Shown: positions 40,646-50,110 of the stretch, in pieces
How the letters are laid out: each line of letters opens with the position of its first letter
Numbering within the stretch: the stretch's first letter is position 1
Assembly (NCBI GenBank): GCA_018434325.1
Contig: JAHDPO010000008.1
Location: forward strand, 1 to 59,818
Reading direction: 5' to 3'
Source: Clostridia bacterium
Lineage (GTDB): Bacteria; Bacillota; Peptococcia; DRI-13; UBA5745
Length of the DNA: 59,818 nucleotides
Position numbers and translations under genes: made by a program
The notes under the pieces: model-generated
Seen by the model: only the letters and a program-made list of their open reading frames with translations
What the model was told of the DNA's origin: nothing
The model's database searches: none

Positions 40646-42031
40646 CTATGCTTCCGTTGCCTTAATCCAAATGGCGCATTCAAGCCGTTTTTTCTCTAAT
40701 TCACAGCCTAAATCATAAGGTTCTTTCAAATCCTGATTGAAATTCCAGGCGTTGGCATGGCAGCCGCCGCTGCAGTAGAATCTGGCCCAGCAAGCACGGC
40801 ATTTTTCTTTCGCCAGAACATGGCATTCACGGAAATTATTGCCGATCTCACGATTTTCTATACCTTTATCCACATTGCCTACCGCAAAGTCCGGGTTGCC
40901 CACGAATTGATGGCAGGGGTAAAGCGTCCCTTCCGGCGCCACGGCTAAATATTCATGACCGGCGCCGCAGCCGCTGAGGCGTTTAGGCAAGCAGGGCCCA
41001 TGATTCAAATCCAGGTTAAAATGGAAAAAGGTGAAAGGCTCGCCGGCCCGGGCCTTCGCCACATAATAACGGGCCAGCTCGTCGTATTGCCGGAAAAGCT
41101 CCGGCAGGTCCTCTTCACGAAAAGCGTATTCCTCCTGAGGCTGAGCCACCACCGGCTCCATAGAAACCAGATCAAAGCCTGACTCCACCATGTGGCGGAC
41201 ATCCTCAAAAAAATCCTTATTAAATCTGGTGTAAGTGCCCCGCAGATAATAATTGTCTCCACCCCGGGCCTCTACAGTCTCTTTGAAATGAGGCAGGATC
41301 ACGTCGTAACTGCCCTGGCCGCCGATGGCAGGCCGCATTCTGTCGTTGACTTCTTTGCGGCCGTCCAGGCTCAGCACTAAGGCAATTTCGTGTTCATTGA
41401 GAAAATCCAGAACCTGGCCTTGCAGAAGCAGGCCATTGGTGGTCAGCGTCTGCTTCAGCTCTTTGCCCCGACGGCGGCTTTCCGCCTCCCCATAAAGAAT
41501 CAGTTCTTTGACCACGGGGAAATTCATCAGCGGCTCGCCGCCAAAATAGTCTACTTCCACGTGTTTACGGCCGCCGGAGGCTTCAAATAAAAAGTCGAGC
41601 GCCTTTTTGCCCGTCTCCAGAGACATCAGACTGCGGTCGCCGCCAAAGGCGCCTGTGCCGGCAAAGCAGTAGCGGCAGCGCAGGTTGCAATCATGGGCTA
41701 CATGGAGGCAGAGGGCTTTTACTACATAGTCACTGGAGAACCGGTAGTCTTTAAGCTCCGGCGCCTCCGACAGCAGCATCCCTGCCGCCGCCAGCTCTGC
41801 CAAGCCCTGGCAGACCTCTTGTATATCGTCGGCAGTGCCTTCGGCAGTTAAAGCCGCCGCCAGCCCGGGGGAAGCTACCAGCTCCTCCAAATCACAGCCG
41901 GATTGCCGCCAGAACTGCACCACTTCATAAGCCAGGGGGCTTAATTGGTGGACAATGCCGCTATTAACGTCCAATAAGATATGGTCCTCACCAAAAGTGA
42001 ACAGGTGAGTCAGGTTCTCCGCAAATTTCAT
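40646..42031 (-). CDS. scfB: SCIFF peptide maturase (radical SAM, SPASM)
   Basis: The protein is 461 residues. An N-terminal peptide-recognition part (~1-95; FTFGEDHILLDVNSGIVHQL) precedes the radical-SAM motif C115-x3-C119-x2-C122 (CNLRCRYC) and a SPASM domain with its Cys set (CGAGHEYLAVAPEGTLYPC, then CRACWARFYCSGGC ... C). It forms thioether crosslinks in the SCIFF precursor encoded just upstream. Iron-sulfur clusters and AdoMet are the family cofactors. Confidence 0.95.
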   Translation of the reverse strand: MKFAENLTHLFTFGEDHILLDVNSGIVHQLSPLAYEVVQFWRQSGCDLEELVASPGLAAALTAEGTADDIQEVCQGLAELAAAGMLLSEAPELKDYRFSSDYVVKALCLHVAHDCNLRCRYCFAGTGAFGGDRSLMSLETGKKALDFLFEASGGRKHVEVDYFGGEPLMNFPVVKELILYGEAESRRRGKELKQTLTTNGLLLQGQVLDFLNEHEIALVLSLDGRKEVNDRMRPAIGGQGSYDVILPHFKETVEARGGDNYYLRGTYTRFNKDFFEDVRHMVESGFDLVSMEPVVAQPQEEYAFREEDLPELFRQYDELARYYVAKARAGEPFTFFHFNLDLNHGPCLPKRLSGCGAGHEYLAVAPEGTLYPCHQFVGNPDFAVGNVDKGIENREIGNNFRECHVLAKEKCRACWARFYCSGGCHANAWNFNQDLKEPYDLGCELEKKRLECAIWIKATEA

Positions 42032-42099
42032 TTATATTCCTCTTTCACTTTGCACCGTTGGCTGATGATTCTGCCATAATTGGCTGATTATCGCTCACA

Positions 42100-42152
42100 A
42101 TAAAGAAAGGCTGCACCCAATCGCTGTTTCTTTGATTGATGCGCAAGCCTTT
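42100..42152 (-). terminator. Hairpin between SCIFF peptide and maturase genes
   Basis: AAAGGCTTGC-GCATCAATC pairs imperfectly with GATTGGGTGC-AGCCTTT on the minus strand, followed by CTTTATTG. Partial termination here would make more peptide than enzyme. Confidence 0.6.
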
Positions 42153-42180
42153 TCATTTTAATCATTCACAAAACCGGACT

Positions 42181-42330
42181 CTACGCTTCCTTGCGGCAAA
42201 CCTGGTTGCCCACGGTGCAAGAGGTTTTGCAGGCAGACTGGCAGGAGGTCTGGCATTCGCCGCAGCCGCCGGTGCTGATCGTCTTGATCAGATTCTGCTT
42301 ATTGATGGTTTTAATATGCTTTGTAGACAT
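42181..42330 (-). CDS. scfA: SCIFF ribosomal peptide precursor (six Cys in forty-five)
   Basis: The protein is 49 residues: MSTKHIKTINKQ leader, then GGCGECQTSCQSACKTSC and TVGNQVCRKEA. It has six Cys (23, 26, 30, 34, 38, 45) in the characteristic spacing. ATG 42330 follows GAGGAG by 8 bases. The maturase gene lies 149 bases downstream. SCIFF is nearly universal in Clostridia; its final role is unsettled. Confidence 0.95.
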   Translation of the reverse strand: MSTKHIKTINKQNLIKTISTGGCGECQTSCQSACKTSCTVGNQVCRKEA

Positions 42331-42402
42331 AGGTGCATCTCCTCTATCTTTTGAAAAATTTACGCCGCGGCAAACAGTCCGGGCATTTTTTATCGTGCGG
42401 TT

Positions 42403-42431
42403 ATTATAACACAGGAAATTCCGGCAAACAA
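42403..42431 (-). promoter_or_regulatory. Promoter of the SCIFF locus
   Basis: On the minus strand TTGTTT (42431-42426), 17 bases, TATAAT (42408-42403), with the SCIFF gene starting 73 bases downstream. Confidence 0.65.
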
Positions 42432-42494
42432 GACTGCCGGGCGGCCTAATTTTTGACGGCCGGCCAAAAATGGCGGAGCATAGCAGCTTTCCGC

Positions 42495-45368
42495 TCAGGA
42501 AATCCGGGCCACCTCCACCAGGTTGGTGTGCTGCGGGTTGCCTTTGGCCACCGGCGTAGGCTTGGTGTGGGTGAGTACATTGATGGACCCGCGGGTATCC
42601 GTCCCGTTTTGATCCGGCCTATACCAGGCTCCCTGGGGGATGGCCACCACGCCCTGCCTCACCCGGTCGGTCAGATGGGCGGGGATATGCACCCGTCCTC
42701 GGTCATTAAATACGGCGACTACTTCTCCCTCTGCAATCTTGCGTATGCGAGCATCTTCCGGATGGATCCACATTCTTTGGGGCTCCACCTCCTCCAGCCA
42801 CTCATTGTTGTCGTGGATGGAATGGCAGCGCCGTTTGGTGTGCCAGCCGATCATCTGCAACGGATATTTTGCCCGCAGCGGATCCTCGGGCCCTTCGGGG
42901 CAGGGAAGATGCTTAGGGATGGCGGGAATGTTTTCGGGATCATTCATCTCATACAACCGTTTTGAAAAGATCTCGATTTTCCCGGAAGGCGTCGAAAAGC
43001 GATGGGTTTCCAGGTCGCTTATCTGCTCTTCATAGGCGATGTAGGGTTTGTTTTCCTTATATTGATAACCGCCCTCCGCCCGGAATACAGAGAATTCCGG
43101 CAGCTCCTGTTCCTTTTGGCGCAGCTCGTTGTAAAGAGCTTCCAGCCACTGGGCGTAATGGGTAAAGCCGCCGCTCCACTGCTGCCACAGGCCAAGACGC
43201 CGGGCCACGTCCTCTATATGGCAATATTCGAACCTGCCCTCAAAAAGGGGTTCAACCGCCTTATTATTATATAGGAGATAGGAGCCGTAATCCCAGGGAG
43301 TTGCTATATTCTCATCTTCCAGGAAGGAGGCGCCGGGCAGGAGAATATCGGCATAGAGGGCGCTGGATGTCATAAACACATCGGAACAGAGGATGAATTC
43401 GCAAAGGGAGGTATCCTTCAGAATCCGGATGGTGTTATTGATGTCTGAATGCTGATTGACGAGGGTATTGCCTGCCAGATTCACCATCATTTTCATATTC
43501 GACTCCAGCTTTTCCACCCCTTCCAAGCCGTGCTCCCTCCGGTTCATCCCCACACCGTTTTCTATTGCGGTGGTCCAAAGAAAACAGGGGATGCGGCCCG
43601 GATAAGCGTCCGGCAGCGTGGGATAGGCAGGCAGCTGGTGCTCCTTGGATTGGGCGGCTCCGGCTCCGCCACCGCCCGGAATGCCGATATTGCCGGTGAG
43701 GCAGGTGAGAAGAGCCAGGCTGCGGGTGGCCTGTTCCCCGTTGCCGGTGCGCTGGATGCCCAGACCCGGCAGCAGACACATCGGTTTGGTTGTGGCAATT
43801 TCCCGGGCCAGCTGCCGGATGGTATCCGCCGGCACGCCGCAGACCGCCTCCGCCCATTCCGGCGTCTTGTGCAGACCGTCCTGTTTGCCAAAAAGGTAGG
43901 CCTCATAGCTTTGGTTCTCAGGAATTCCCTCCGGCATATGGGCTTCGTCGAAGCCGATGCAGTAGGTATCCATAAAGCGCCGGTCTGCCAGCCCCTCCGA
44001 CCAGATGACGTAAGCCATGCCGTCGGCCAGGGCGCTGTCGGTGGAAGGACGTATGGGAATCCACTGGTCGGCACAGGCAATGGCCGTATCGCTGTTGCGC
44101 GGGTCGATGACAATGACTCGCACTCCCGCTTCCCTGGCCTTGGCGAGATAATAGTTACGCTCCGAACCAAAAATGGTCTCAGTGGGGTTATGCCCCCATA
44201 AAATCAGCAGCTTGGTGTTGAGCACGTCGGCCAGGCTGTTGGCACTGTAAATATCGCCGTAGATATACGGCGTAATGTACCTTGTACAGGCGCTGCTATA
44301 GGAATTGTATCTCCCCAGGCAGCCGCCATCCAGATTAAACAGACGCTTGATCGCATTATCAGGCCGCAGGACGGCGCTGATCCCCGTTCCGTAATTAATA
44401 TAACGGGAACCCGGTCCATAGGCATCCCGGATGCGTACCCACTCGGCGGCGACGATGTCGGCGGCTTCTTCCCAGCTAATGCGGCGGAAGCGTCCTTCGC
44501 CCCTTTCGCCGATACGCTGCATGGGGTAGCGCAGCCGTTTGCCGTTCATATAAGTCTTGCGGTATCCTCTCCCCCGGATGCAGGCCCGGATCTGCGGAAA
44601 ATTCTCACTGGAATCAGTGGCGATGTTCAGAAGGCATCCCTCCTGCACCGTCGCCCGGATGATGCATTTACCGCCGCAGTTGTTGCGCCCGGCAGTGTTG
44701 ACGATTCTCTTTTCTCCCAAGGGGATTTCTGCCTGCCGCCCCATGGTTAATCCATCGGCAAAGGCTGCTTTCAGGGCCGCCTCAGCTGCCTCCGGCGGCA
44801 GTATAGCCGGGGCAAAAGCGGCAGCGCCTGAGAAAAAGCGAAGCATTTGTTCCGCCGCCGCAGCGAACACCGGGGTTGCGGAATATTGCAAAATCCCCTC
44901 CGCTACGGTACGGACGGTGTCGATCAGGTATTCGCCGGTGAAGCTCGCAATGGTCTCGAGGTAATCAGACGCCGAACCGCCGCCCTGCAAACCGTGGAGC
45001 CCGCCCCAGGCCAGATAAGCGAGAAAACGCAGCTGCTGCCCGATGTAGTCGGGGGGATTGCCATCCATTGCAACAGGAGCATATCCCCATTTGTAATACC
45101 GGCTGATGACGCCCAGAGTCGTTTCATCCAATAGGATATCCCCGTTATTTTTGCAGGCGGAAGCCCAGAGGGGAATATAGACCGCCGCATTTGTCCCCTT
45201 GAACAAATCGTCGTATTCCTGCAGAGCGGCGGGGCTATCGGCGCCGGCCAACAGGGCGGCATCCAGCAGCTGCCACTGTTTGCTTTGGGTAATCCAGGCA
45301 GAGTAGTCGGTGAAGAAAGAGGAAAGCCATAAATAAGAAAAGCCCTCCCTCAGTAAACGTTCTTTCAT
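42495..45368 (-). CDS. DMSO-reductase-family molybdoenzyme fused to a TorD-like chaperone
   Basis: The protein is 957 residues. Residues ~1-185 are helical and end in GEYLIDTVRTVAEGILQYS and EQMLRFF, as in TorD/NarJ chaperones. From ~220 a molybdopterin oxidoreductase follows: NNCGGKC (C231, C235) and RACIRGRGYR (C263) for the iron-sulfur cluster, YNSYSSAC with the Ser of the Mo-ligand position, and a C-terminal dinucleotide-binding domain (HTKRRCHSIHDNN). No Tat signal, so it is probably cytoplasmic. The first Cys of the usual four is not seen (Gly at that place). It ends an operon with an FAD enzyme and a ferredoxin. Substrate unknown. Confidence 0.9.
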   Translation of the reverse strand: MKERLLREGFSYLWLSSFFTDYSAWITQSKQWQLLDAALLAGADSPAALQEYDDLFKGTNAAVYIPLWASACKNNGDILLDETTLGVISRYYKWGYAPVAMDGNPPDYIGQQLRFLAYLAWGGLHGLQGGGSASDYLETIASFTGEYLIDTVRTVAEGILQYSATPVFAAAAEQMLRFFSGAAAFAPAILPPEAAEAALKAAFADGLTMGRQAEIPLGEKRIVNTAGRNNCGGKCIIRATVQEGCLLNIATDSSENFPQIRACIRGRGYRKTYMNGKRLRYPMQRIGERGEGRFRRISWEEAADIVAAEWVRIRDAYGPGSRYINYGTGISAVLRPDNAIKRLFNLDGGCLGRYNSYSSACTRYITPYIYGDIYSANSLADVLNTKLLILWGHNPTETIFGSERNYYLAKAREAGVRVIVIDPRNSDTAIACADQWIPIRPSTDSALADGMAYVIWSEGLADRRFMDTYCIGFDEAHMPEGIPENQSYEAYLFGKQDGLHKTPEWAEAVCGVPADTIRQLAREIATTKPMCLLPGLGIQRTGNGEQATRSLALLTCLTGNIGIPGGGGAGAAQSKEHQLPAYPTLPDAYPGRIPCFLWTTAIENGVGMNRREHGLEGVEKLESNMKMMVNLAGNTLVNQHSDINNTIRILKDTSLCEFILCSDVFMTSSALYADILLPGASFLEDENIATPWDYGSYLLYNNKAVEPLFEGRFEYCHIEDVARRLGLWQQWSGGFTHYAQWLEALYNELRQKEQELPEFSVFRAEGGYQYKENKPYIAYEEQISDLETHRFSTPSGKIEIFSKRLYEMNDPENIPAIPKHLPCPEGPEDPLRAKYPLQMIGWHTKRRCHSIHDNNEWLEEVEPQRMWIHPEDARIRKIAEGEVVAVFNDRGRVHIPAHLTDRVRQGVVAIPQGAWYRPDQNGTDTRGSINVLTHTKPTPVAKGNPQHTNLVEVARIS

Positions 45369-46648
45369 ATACTCGCCTCCTTGCCAAAAAATTCGCTGCG
45401 GCTATAGCCGCCGGCCACCGCTTTGCGCACCTGCTGCATATCCGCAAGATCGCCCAGAAGCGCCGCTCCCAGCAGCTTACCCTCGGCAAAAAAATACTTT
45501 CGGTGAGGGGCAGCCGTACCCGGATAAGGATTAACCCGATACAGCGGAGCCGTCTTTACCTTGTTGTCCCAAACAATCTCATATGTCATATCCGCTCGTT
45601 TTCCTGCATCGCCAATGGCAAATAGCGCAGTGCCCACAGCGTGAACCAAAATCGGGTCGGGTATAGCGTCATAAACCAGATCGTCGCCGGCAGCGTTGGC
45701 GCCTGCCACATAGCCTTGGCCGCAAGCATTGGTCCAGGTGCCGCTATTGACGCCCTCCAGCTCAGCGCAATCGCCACAGGCGTAGAGGTCAGTAGCGCTG
45801 GTTTCCATACGGGCATTGACCTTCACCGACCGGCCGCAGTCGATTCCTCCTTGCTTGGCAGGCTCGACGTTGGGCCGGATACCTGCTGACAGCACAACGA
45901 AATCGGCGGGGCAAGTCCCGGCGCCAGCCAAGGCGACGCCCTCCGCCGCTCCCGCTCCGGTAATACCGGTCACCTTGGCGCCGGTCACAACGTTAATCCC
46001 TGCTTCCCGCACCGCCTGCTCCAGCAAGCCGGCCGTTTCCTCATCCAGCAGACGCTCCATCAGCGTGGCGGCAACCTCCAGAATGGTTACCTCCAACCCC
46101 GCTTTCTTTATTTCCCAAGCGATCTCCAGACCGATAACCCCACCGCCGATGACCACCGCCCGTTTTGCCCGCAATATCTGACGGCGCATTTTCTCGATGT
46201 CGCAATCCCGCCGAACCGTGATAACACCCGGCATTTCACTTCCCGGGATGGGCGGGATATTGCTCTCCGCTCCCAGTGCATAGATGCATTTATCGTATTG
46301 CAGAACATGGCCGTTTGCCAGCTGTACGCTCTTGCTTTCCGGGCGCACTGCAATGACGCGACTGCTCCTTTGTACCCTGATCCCATTTTCCCGGTACCAA
46401 TTCTCGTCGTGGACGATGTAGGGCCCGGTGGAAAATCCCCGCAGCGGAGTTTTGGTGAGCATAGGGCGGCTATAGGGCAGAACCCCTTCGTCCGTCAGCA
46501 TCAAAATTTCAGCGGTGCAGTTGCGTTCCCGGATGGCAATCGCCGCCCGCAGCGCCGCAACGCCGCCGCCCAGAATTAAAAACCTCTCCTCGGAATCTTT
46601 GCGAAAGGCGGCTTCCGCCAGCTCTAAAGGGCCTTTGGCTTTACTCAT
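45365..46648 (-). CDS. FAD/NAD(P)-dependent oxidoreductase (Pyr_redox_2)
   Basis: The protein is 427 residues. ATG 46648 overlaps the upstream stop (ATGAGTAA); its own stop overlaps the molybdoenzyme start (ATGA). FAD site FLILGGGVAALRAAIAI, NAD(P) site VVIGGGVIGLEIAWEI, and the second FAD motif DLYACGDCAE are present. The C-terminal part recalls the NirB/rubredoxin-reductase group. It probably passes electrons between NAD(P)H, the ferredoxin and the molybdoenzyme. Confidence 0.88.
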   Translation of the reverse strand: MSKAKGPLELAEAAFRKDSEERFLILGGGVAALRAAIAIRERNCTAEILMLTDEGVLPYSRPMLTKTPLRGFSTGPYIVHDENWYRENGIRVQRSSRVIAVRPESKSVQLANGHVLQYDKCIYALGAESNIPPIPGSEMPGVITVRRDCDIEKMRRQILRAKRAVVIGGGVIGLEIAWEIKKAGLEVTILEVAATLMERLLDEETAGLLEQAVREAGINVVTGAKVTGITGAGAAEGVALAGAGTCPADFVVLSAGIRPNVEPAKQGGIDCGRSVKVNARMETSATDLYACGDCAELEGVNSGTWTNACGQGYVAGANAAGDDLVYDAIPDPILVHAVGTALFAIGDAGKRADMTYEIVWDNKVKTAPLYRVNPYPGTAAPHRKYFFAEGKLLGAALLGDLADMQQVRKAVAGGYSRSEFFGKEASI

Positions 46649-47237
46649 TTCCTTCACCCGTCTTCCCTGCACACTCTGTCTTATCTGCTCTCGCTGCCTT
46701 ATCTATCTTGATCAAAAGCGCAGGACGGGTGACATCATATCCCGGCAAAACGGATAATTCCGCCACGGTATTGCTGCCATATTTGGCAGCCAGTTTCTCC
46801 AGCTCGCCAAAATGAAGGCAATGGGTAACGCAAGCATCCATGCAGGCAGGCTGCTTGCCCTCGCTGCGCAAATCAGCGCAAGAATCACATTTGCCCGCGG
46901 CGCCGCTTTGGTGACTGAAGGCCGGCGCACCGTATGGGCAAGCCCAGATGCACTGTCCGCAACCGATGCATTTGCTGCGATTCTGGAGCAGCGTGCCGTC
47001 GCCGGCCTGATAGGTGGCTCCGGTAGGGCATGCCTCGATGCAGGCGGGATTTTCACAATGATTGCAAGCCCCGGAAAAGTGGCGAAGCCGTTTGCCTTCC
47101 GCCTCCTCCACCTCGCAGGTGGTCACGCTCCGGAAAAATACTCCCGGCTCCAGATTATTCTTATCCTTGCAGGCAACCTGGCAGGCTTTACAGCCAATGC
47201 AGCGCTCCATTTCAAAGTAAAACCCTAACCTGGGCAT
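46641..47237 (-). CDS. DmsB-like four-cluster ferredoxin subunit
   Basis: The protein is 198 residues. Four Cys groups for [4Fe-4S] clusters: CIGCKACQVAC, CNHCENPACIEACP, CIGCGQCIWACP, and CDSC ... CMDAC. The order matches DmsB/NrfC-type electron-transfer subunits. No membrane-anchor gene follows, so the complex is likely soluble. AGGAGG lies 6 bases before ATG 47237; it is the first gene of the operon. Confidence 0.92.
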   Translation of the reverse strand: MPRLGFYFEMERCIGCKACQVACKDKNNLEPGVFFRSVTTCEVEEAEGKRLRHFSGACNHCENPACIEACPTGATYQAGDGTLLQNRSKCIGCGQCIWACPYGAPAFSHQSGAAGKCDSCADLRSEGKQPACMDACVTHCLHFGELEKLAAKYGSNTVAELSVLPGYDVTRPALLIKIDKAARADKTECAGKTGEGNE

Positions 47238-47590
47238 ACTGTCCCCTCCTTATTTATCTGGAAGCATCAAACGGCATCAGCCGGCAGGACCAAGCGGAAG
47301 TATTGATGGACAATACGGCAACGTCAACCAGCGACATCAGTCGGAACATAGGCGCCGCACCAGAACCCCTCTGCTGCTTCTTTCAGCTAATTATAATACA
47401 AATCCGGCCTTTTGCAGCAGCCTATGGTGAGAAAAATATGAAAAAACAAACTCCAACGAGAAAACTGGATTCGCCAGCCCACCGGCAACCTTCCTTCGCT
47501 GCTCGCTATCACGCCGGAGCGGGCAAACCCTCCCCATAGGTCGGCTTTGCTGAATCCGCCCGTTCAATTCCCTCCAATTAATTCTCTAAA
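47238..47590. other. Intergenic stretch upstream of the redox operon
   Basis: No gene is supported in these ~350 bases. A TATAAT-like box on the minus strand (near 47391-47396, ATTATA on plus) could be the promoter of the redox operon, but no good -35 accompanies it. Confidence 0.35.
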
Positions 47591-47591
47591 C

Positions 47592-47621
47592 AAAAAAATC
47601 ACCTAAACAGGTGATTTTTTT
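47592..47621. terminator. Bidirectional terminator beside tRNA-Gly
   Basis: AAAAAAATCACCT-AAAC-AGGTGATTTTTTT (47592-47621) is a perfect 13-bp stem with A-run and T-run, suitable for both strands. It directly follows the tRNA-Gly gene. Confidence 0.85.
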
Positions 47622-47623
47622 AG

Positions 47624-47694
47624 AGCGGGTGATGGGAATCGAACCCACGTGATCAGCTTGGGAAGCTGGAGCTCTGCCATTGAGCTACACCCGC
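47624..47694 (-). tRNA. tRNA-Gly (CCC)
   Basis: On the minus strand GCGGGTG/CACCCGC acceptor arms, D-arm GCTC-GAGC, anticodon loop TTCCCAA (anticodon CCC), and GTGGGTTCGATTCCCAT arm are present. CCA is not encoded. The anticodon stem has one C-A mismatch at its outer pair. Confidence 0.92.
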
Positions 47695-47886
47695 TGGTGG
47701 TTAAGTTTTGAACATCCGCGCCCCGGATCCGCTTAGGCACATAGTTATTTTACCTTTTGCAAAGGGTGCTGTCAATGGGGATATATCAAGAAGAGGGGCC
47801 CCCTCCTGTACCTTTTCGGTTCATTTGGAGACCCCTTTTTTACTTATTCATGGTGCTGTATCAAATCAAAATTATATGGCTCTTAC

Positions 47887-48891
47887 TTATTGAGCGGGCT
47901 GACCGGAAGTGTGATTCTGTCCAGCCACACGATTGGTAGCCTCAACATTTACGCCCTCATTGAACTGATCCCAGAGCAGATTGACGGAGATCTGAGCGCC
48001 GGTGTTCTGGCTGAGGGAATCGTCTTTCTTGCTCATCACTTGGGTGGAGCCGGTGGTGTATACGCCCTCGGCGTCAGGATCCATCGCGACGGCGATGTAG
48101 AGATCCATCCTGTTTTGGCTGGGAATTGCCAGCAGAGTGCTGTACTCAGACAGGACTTCTTTGGAGATCTTGTTCAAAGCGGACAGCCGGATGAAATGAA
48201 CGCCGCCAACTTCAAAGATCTCACTGTCGGGAAGACCCATGGCTTTACAAAGCTCGAATACGTGGTTACCTTCCCAGGCGCCAACAGACTGATATTCGCC
48301 TTCGACCAGGATAGCCACACCCAGCATATTACGGGTGGTCTTATTGATGACGCTGTCGCCGCCCAGGCCTTTTACGTCAAAATTAAGACTGCTGAGTCTT
48401 GCTGCAATGGAGCCCACGTTTAAGATATCGGAGCGGAAAGTCTGAGCATAACCGGGGTACATGTTCTCCATAGTGATGAGGATATTGTCGCTGCCGTTTA
48501 TAACGCCTTCCACATAAGGTCCTACAGTTGTGGGAATCCCTGCCGCATCAACCAGCTCGGCGTCAAATCTCACACTGTTAAAGCCCTTGGCCCCATTATA
48601 ATATTCGTCAATTTTACCGGGAGCAGCGATGCTGTTGTAGTCCGAAGTACCTCTTTCAAAATAATTGGCGGGAATGTAGCCTTCGGCGCCAATGCCGTCG
48701 ATGATGCTCCAATCACCGGAATTATACTCGTTGCCGTACTGAGCATAAAGACCAAGGTCAGCGAAGGTTACATCAAAATCGCCGGTGGTGGCTTTGGTGG
48801 TCACATTCAGGGAATCGGTCCAGTAGGCGTAGCCGGTGCCTACAAGAATCATGGACATGGCCAGGATGGCACAAATGATAGATTTCTTCAT
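47887..48891 (-). CDS. TasA/camelysin-like secreted protein with SipW-type signal
   Basis: The protein is 334 residues. The signal peptide (MKKSIICAILAMSMILVGTG then YAYWTDSL) has the SipW-type cleavage zone seen in TasA and camelysin. The mature part begins TTKATTGDFDVTFADLG. Such proteins form extracellular fibres. It lies in its own transcription unit after a 170-base gap, downstream of the SipW-like peptidase gene. AGGAGG precedes ATG 48891. Confidence 0.85.
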   Translation of the reverse strand: MKKSIICAILAMSMILVGTGYAYWTDSLNVTTKATTGDFDVTFADLGLYAQYGNEYNSGDWSIIDGIGAEGYIPANYFERGTSDYNSIAAPGKIDEYYNGAKGFNSVRFDAELVDAAGIPTTVGPYVEGVINGSDNILITMENMYPGYAQTFRSDILNVGSIAARLSSLNFDVKGLGGDSVINKTTRNMLGVAILVEGEYQSVGAWEGNHVFELCKAMGLPDSEIFEVGGVHFIRLSALNKISKEVLSEYSTLLAIPSQNRMDLYIAVAMDPDAEGVYTTGSTQVMSKKDDSLSQNTGAQISVNLLWDQFNEGVNVEATNRVAGQNHTSGQPAQ

Positions 48892-49065
48892 TATTTTTCC
48901 CTCCTAAATTTTTTGCAGCCTGTGTATCGTTTTGATCGCATCGGCTTGAGCCCATTATAGGTTTCCACTGCAAAAAAGGCAGTAAACCCGGGGCTACTTT
49001 TTAGGAGGACATCGGGAGGATTTTAACTACTTCTTCTATCCCAAAAGTATACCACTAAAGGAGTA

Positions 49066-50064
49066 TCAGCGTTTCAAGCAAAGCATATAGCGCCTTTGGC
49101 CATCCGGCACATAAAGCAGGCCTGCCGCCGGCAAGCCCTCCTCATCCAGGGCATAACAGACAGGCCGCTGAAGTTCGTCGGCTATTTTGATCAGGCTGTC
49201 TAAGTCGGCAACCGTCACCTGTACATCTCCCGGCCCGGCAGCAAGGCTCTCAAGCCTTACCATACGGCTGCCATGCTTACGCATTATACCTTTGAAGGCT
49301 GAGCAATAGCTTTCCTCTGTCGTAGGCGGCCTCGTCAAAAAGACGAGGGCTGCTATAGCGGCCAAAGCAATCAGCAGGCTTGTTACAGGCAAGATGAAAG
49401 AGGCGGCGGCAGGCTCCATCACGATTTCCCGGGTTTCAGCAATAACGTCGGCTTTCGTTATCGGAGCTTGTTTGGTAATTGAAAACAGATCATTTGTTAA
49501 AGGCAGCAAAATACTATACATGAAGGGTTCGTTTATTTCCCCCTGTTCCGTTTTCGCTAAAATTACGCCGCTGAACAGAACCCTCGCCTCCCGTCCCGGT
49601 TTGGCATTCAATATCTGGTCAGCTTTATCTGCGAAGGCTTTATATTCATTGATATCGACGGTCACCTCTTCGGCGATCTTTACGCTGTCCGCTCCTTTTA
49701 TAACCTTGTTTTCTGTCAGGGGGAAGTTTTTTTCATAAATCACTTTGCGGCTGTCGCCGACAAGCTGATAGCCCTCCACCACTACGGCAGCGGAATAATT
49801 GCCGCTGATGGCCGCCGTTTTGCTGCCTATATATTCCGCCGTAAACTTAATGCTCAAATGATCGATCAAGCTCCTGGCATAAACCCGGTCTTCACCCAAA
49901 ACCTTTTCAGGATAAAGTTCATTTTCCACCAGGCTCACCTTATAGCCGCTGTCGACAGCCATGGTATAACTATAGAGAATATCCTTTTCACTCACCACCT
50001 TGGGCGTTAAATTGCGGAACAGTCCATAACCGGCAGCCGTTAATAAAATCACGGCTCCAGCCAC
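49066..50064 (-). CDS. DUF5305 membrane protein of the fibre locus
   Basis: The protein is 332 residues from GTG 50064. An N-terminal helix (AGAVILLTAAGYGLF), an outer domain (~20-230) of mixed strands, a second helix (SFILPVTSLLIALAAIAALVFL) and a cytoplasmic tail (~260-332). The frame stays open upstream to ~50118 and encodes KKLAIKKRTWLIAV, the natural basic flank of the helix, so the true start may be a rare codon near 50115. DUF5305 genes regularly accompany SipW-type loci. Confidence 0.8.
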   Translation of the reverse strand: MAGAVILLTAAGYGLFRNLTPKVVSEKDILYSYTMAVDSGYKVSLVENELYPEKVLGEDRVYARSLIDHLSIKFTAEYIGSKTAAISGNYSAAVVVEGYQLVGDSRKVIYEKNFPLTENKVIKGADSVKIAEEVTVDINEYKAFADKADQILNAKPGREARVLFSGVILAKTEQGEINEPFMYSILLPLTNDLFSITKQAPITKADVIAETREIVMEPAAASFILPVTSLLIALAAIAALVFLTRPPTTEESYCSAFKGIMRKHGSRMVRLESLAAGPGDVQVTVADLDSLIKIADELQRPVCYALDEEGLPAAGLLYVPDGQRRYMLCLKR

Positions 50065-50110
50065 GGCTATCAGCCAGGTTCTTTTTTTTATGGCTAATTT
50101 TTTTGGCTCG

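Noticed and set aside
47030-47539. Plus-strand open frame opposite the ferredoxin gene
   Set aside because: Mostly antisense to a well-supported gene and without ribosome binding site or domain.
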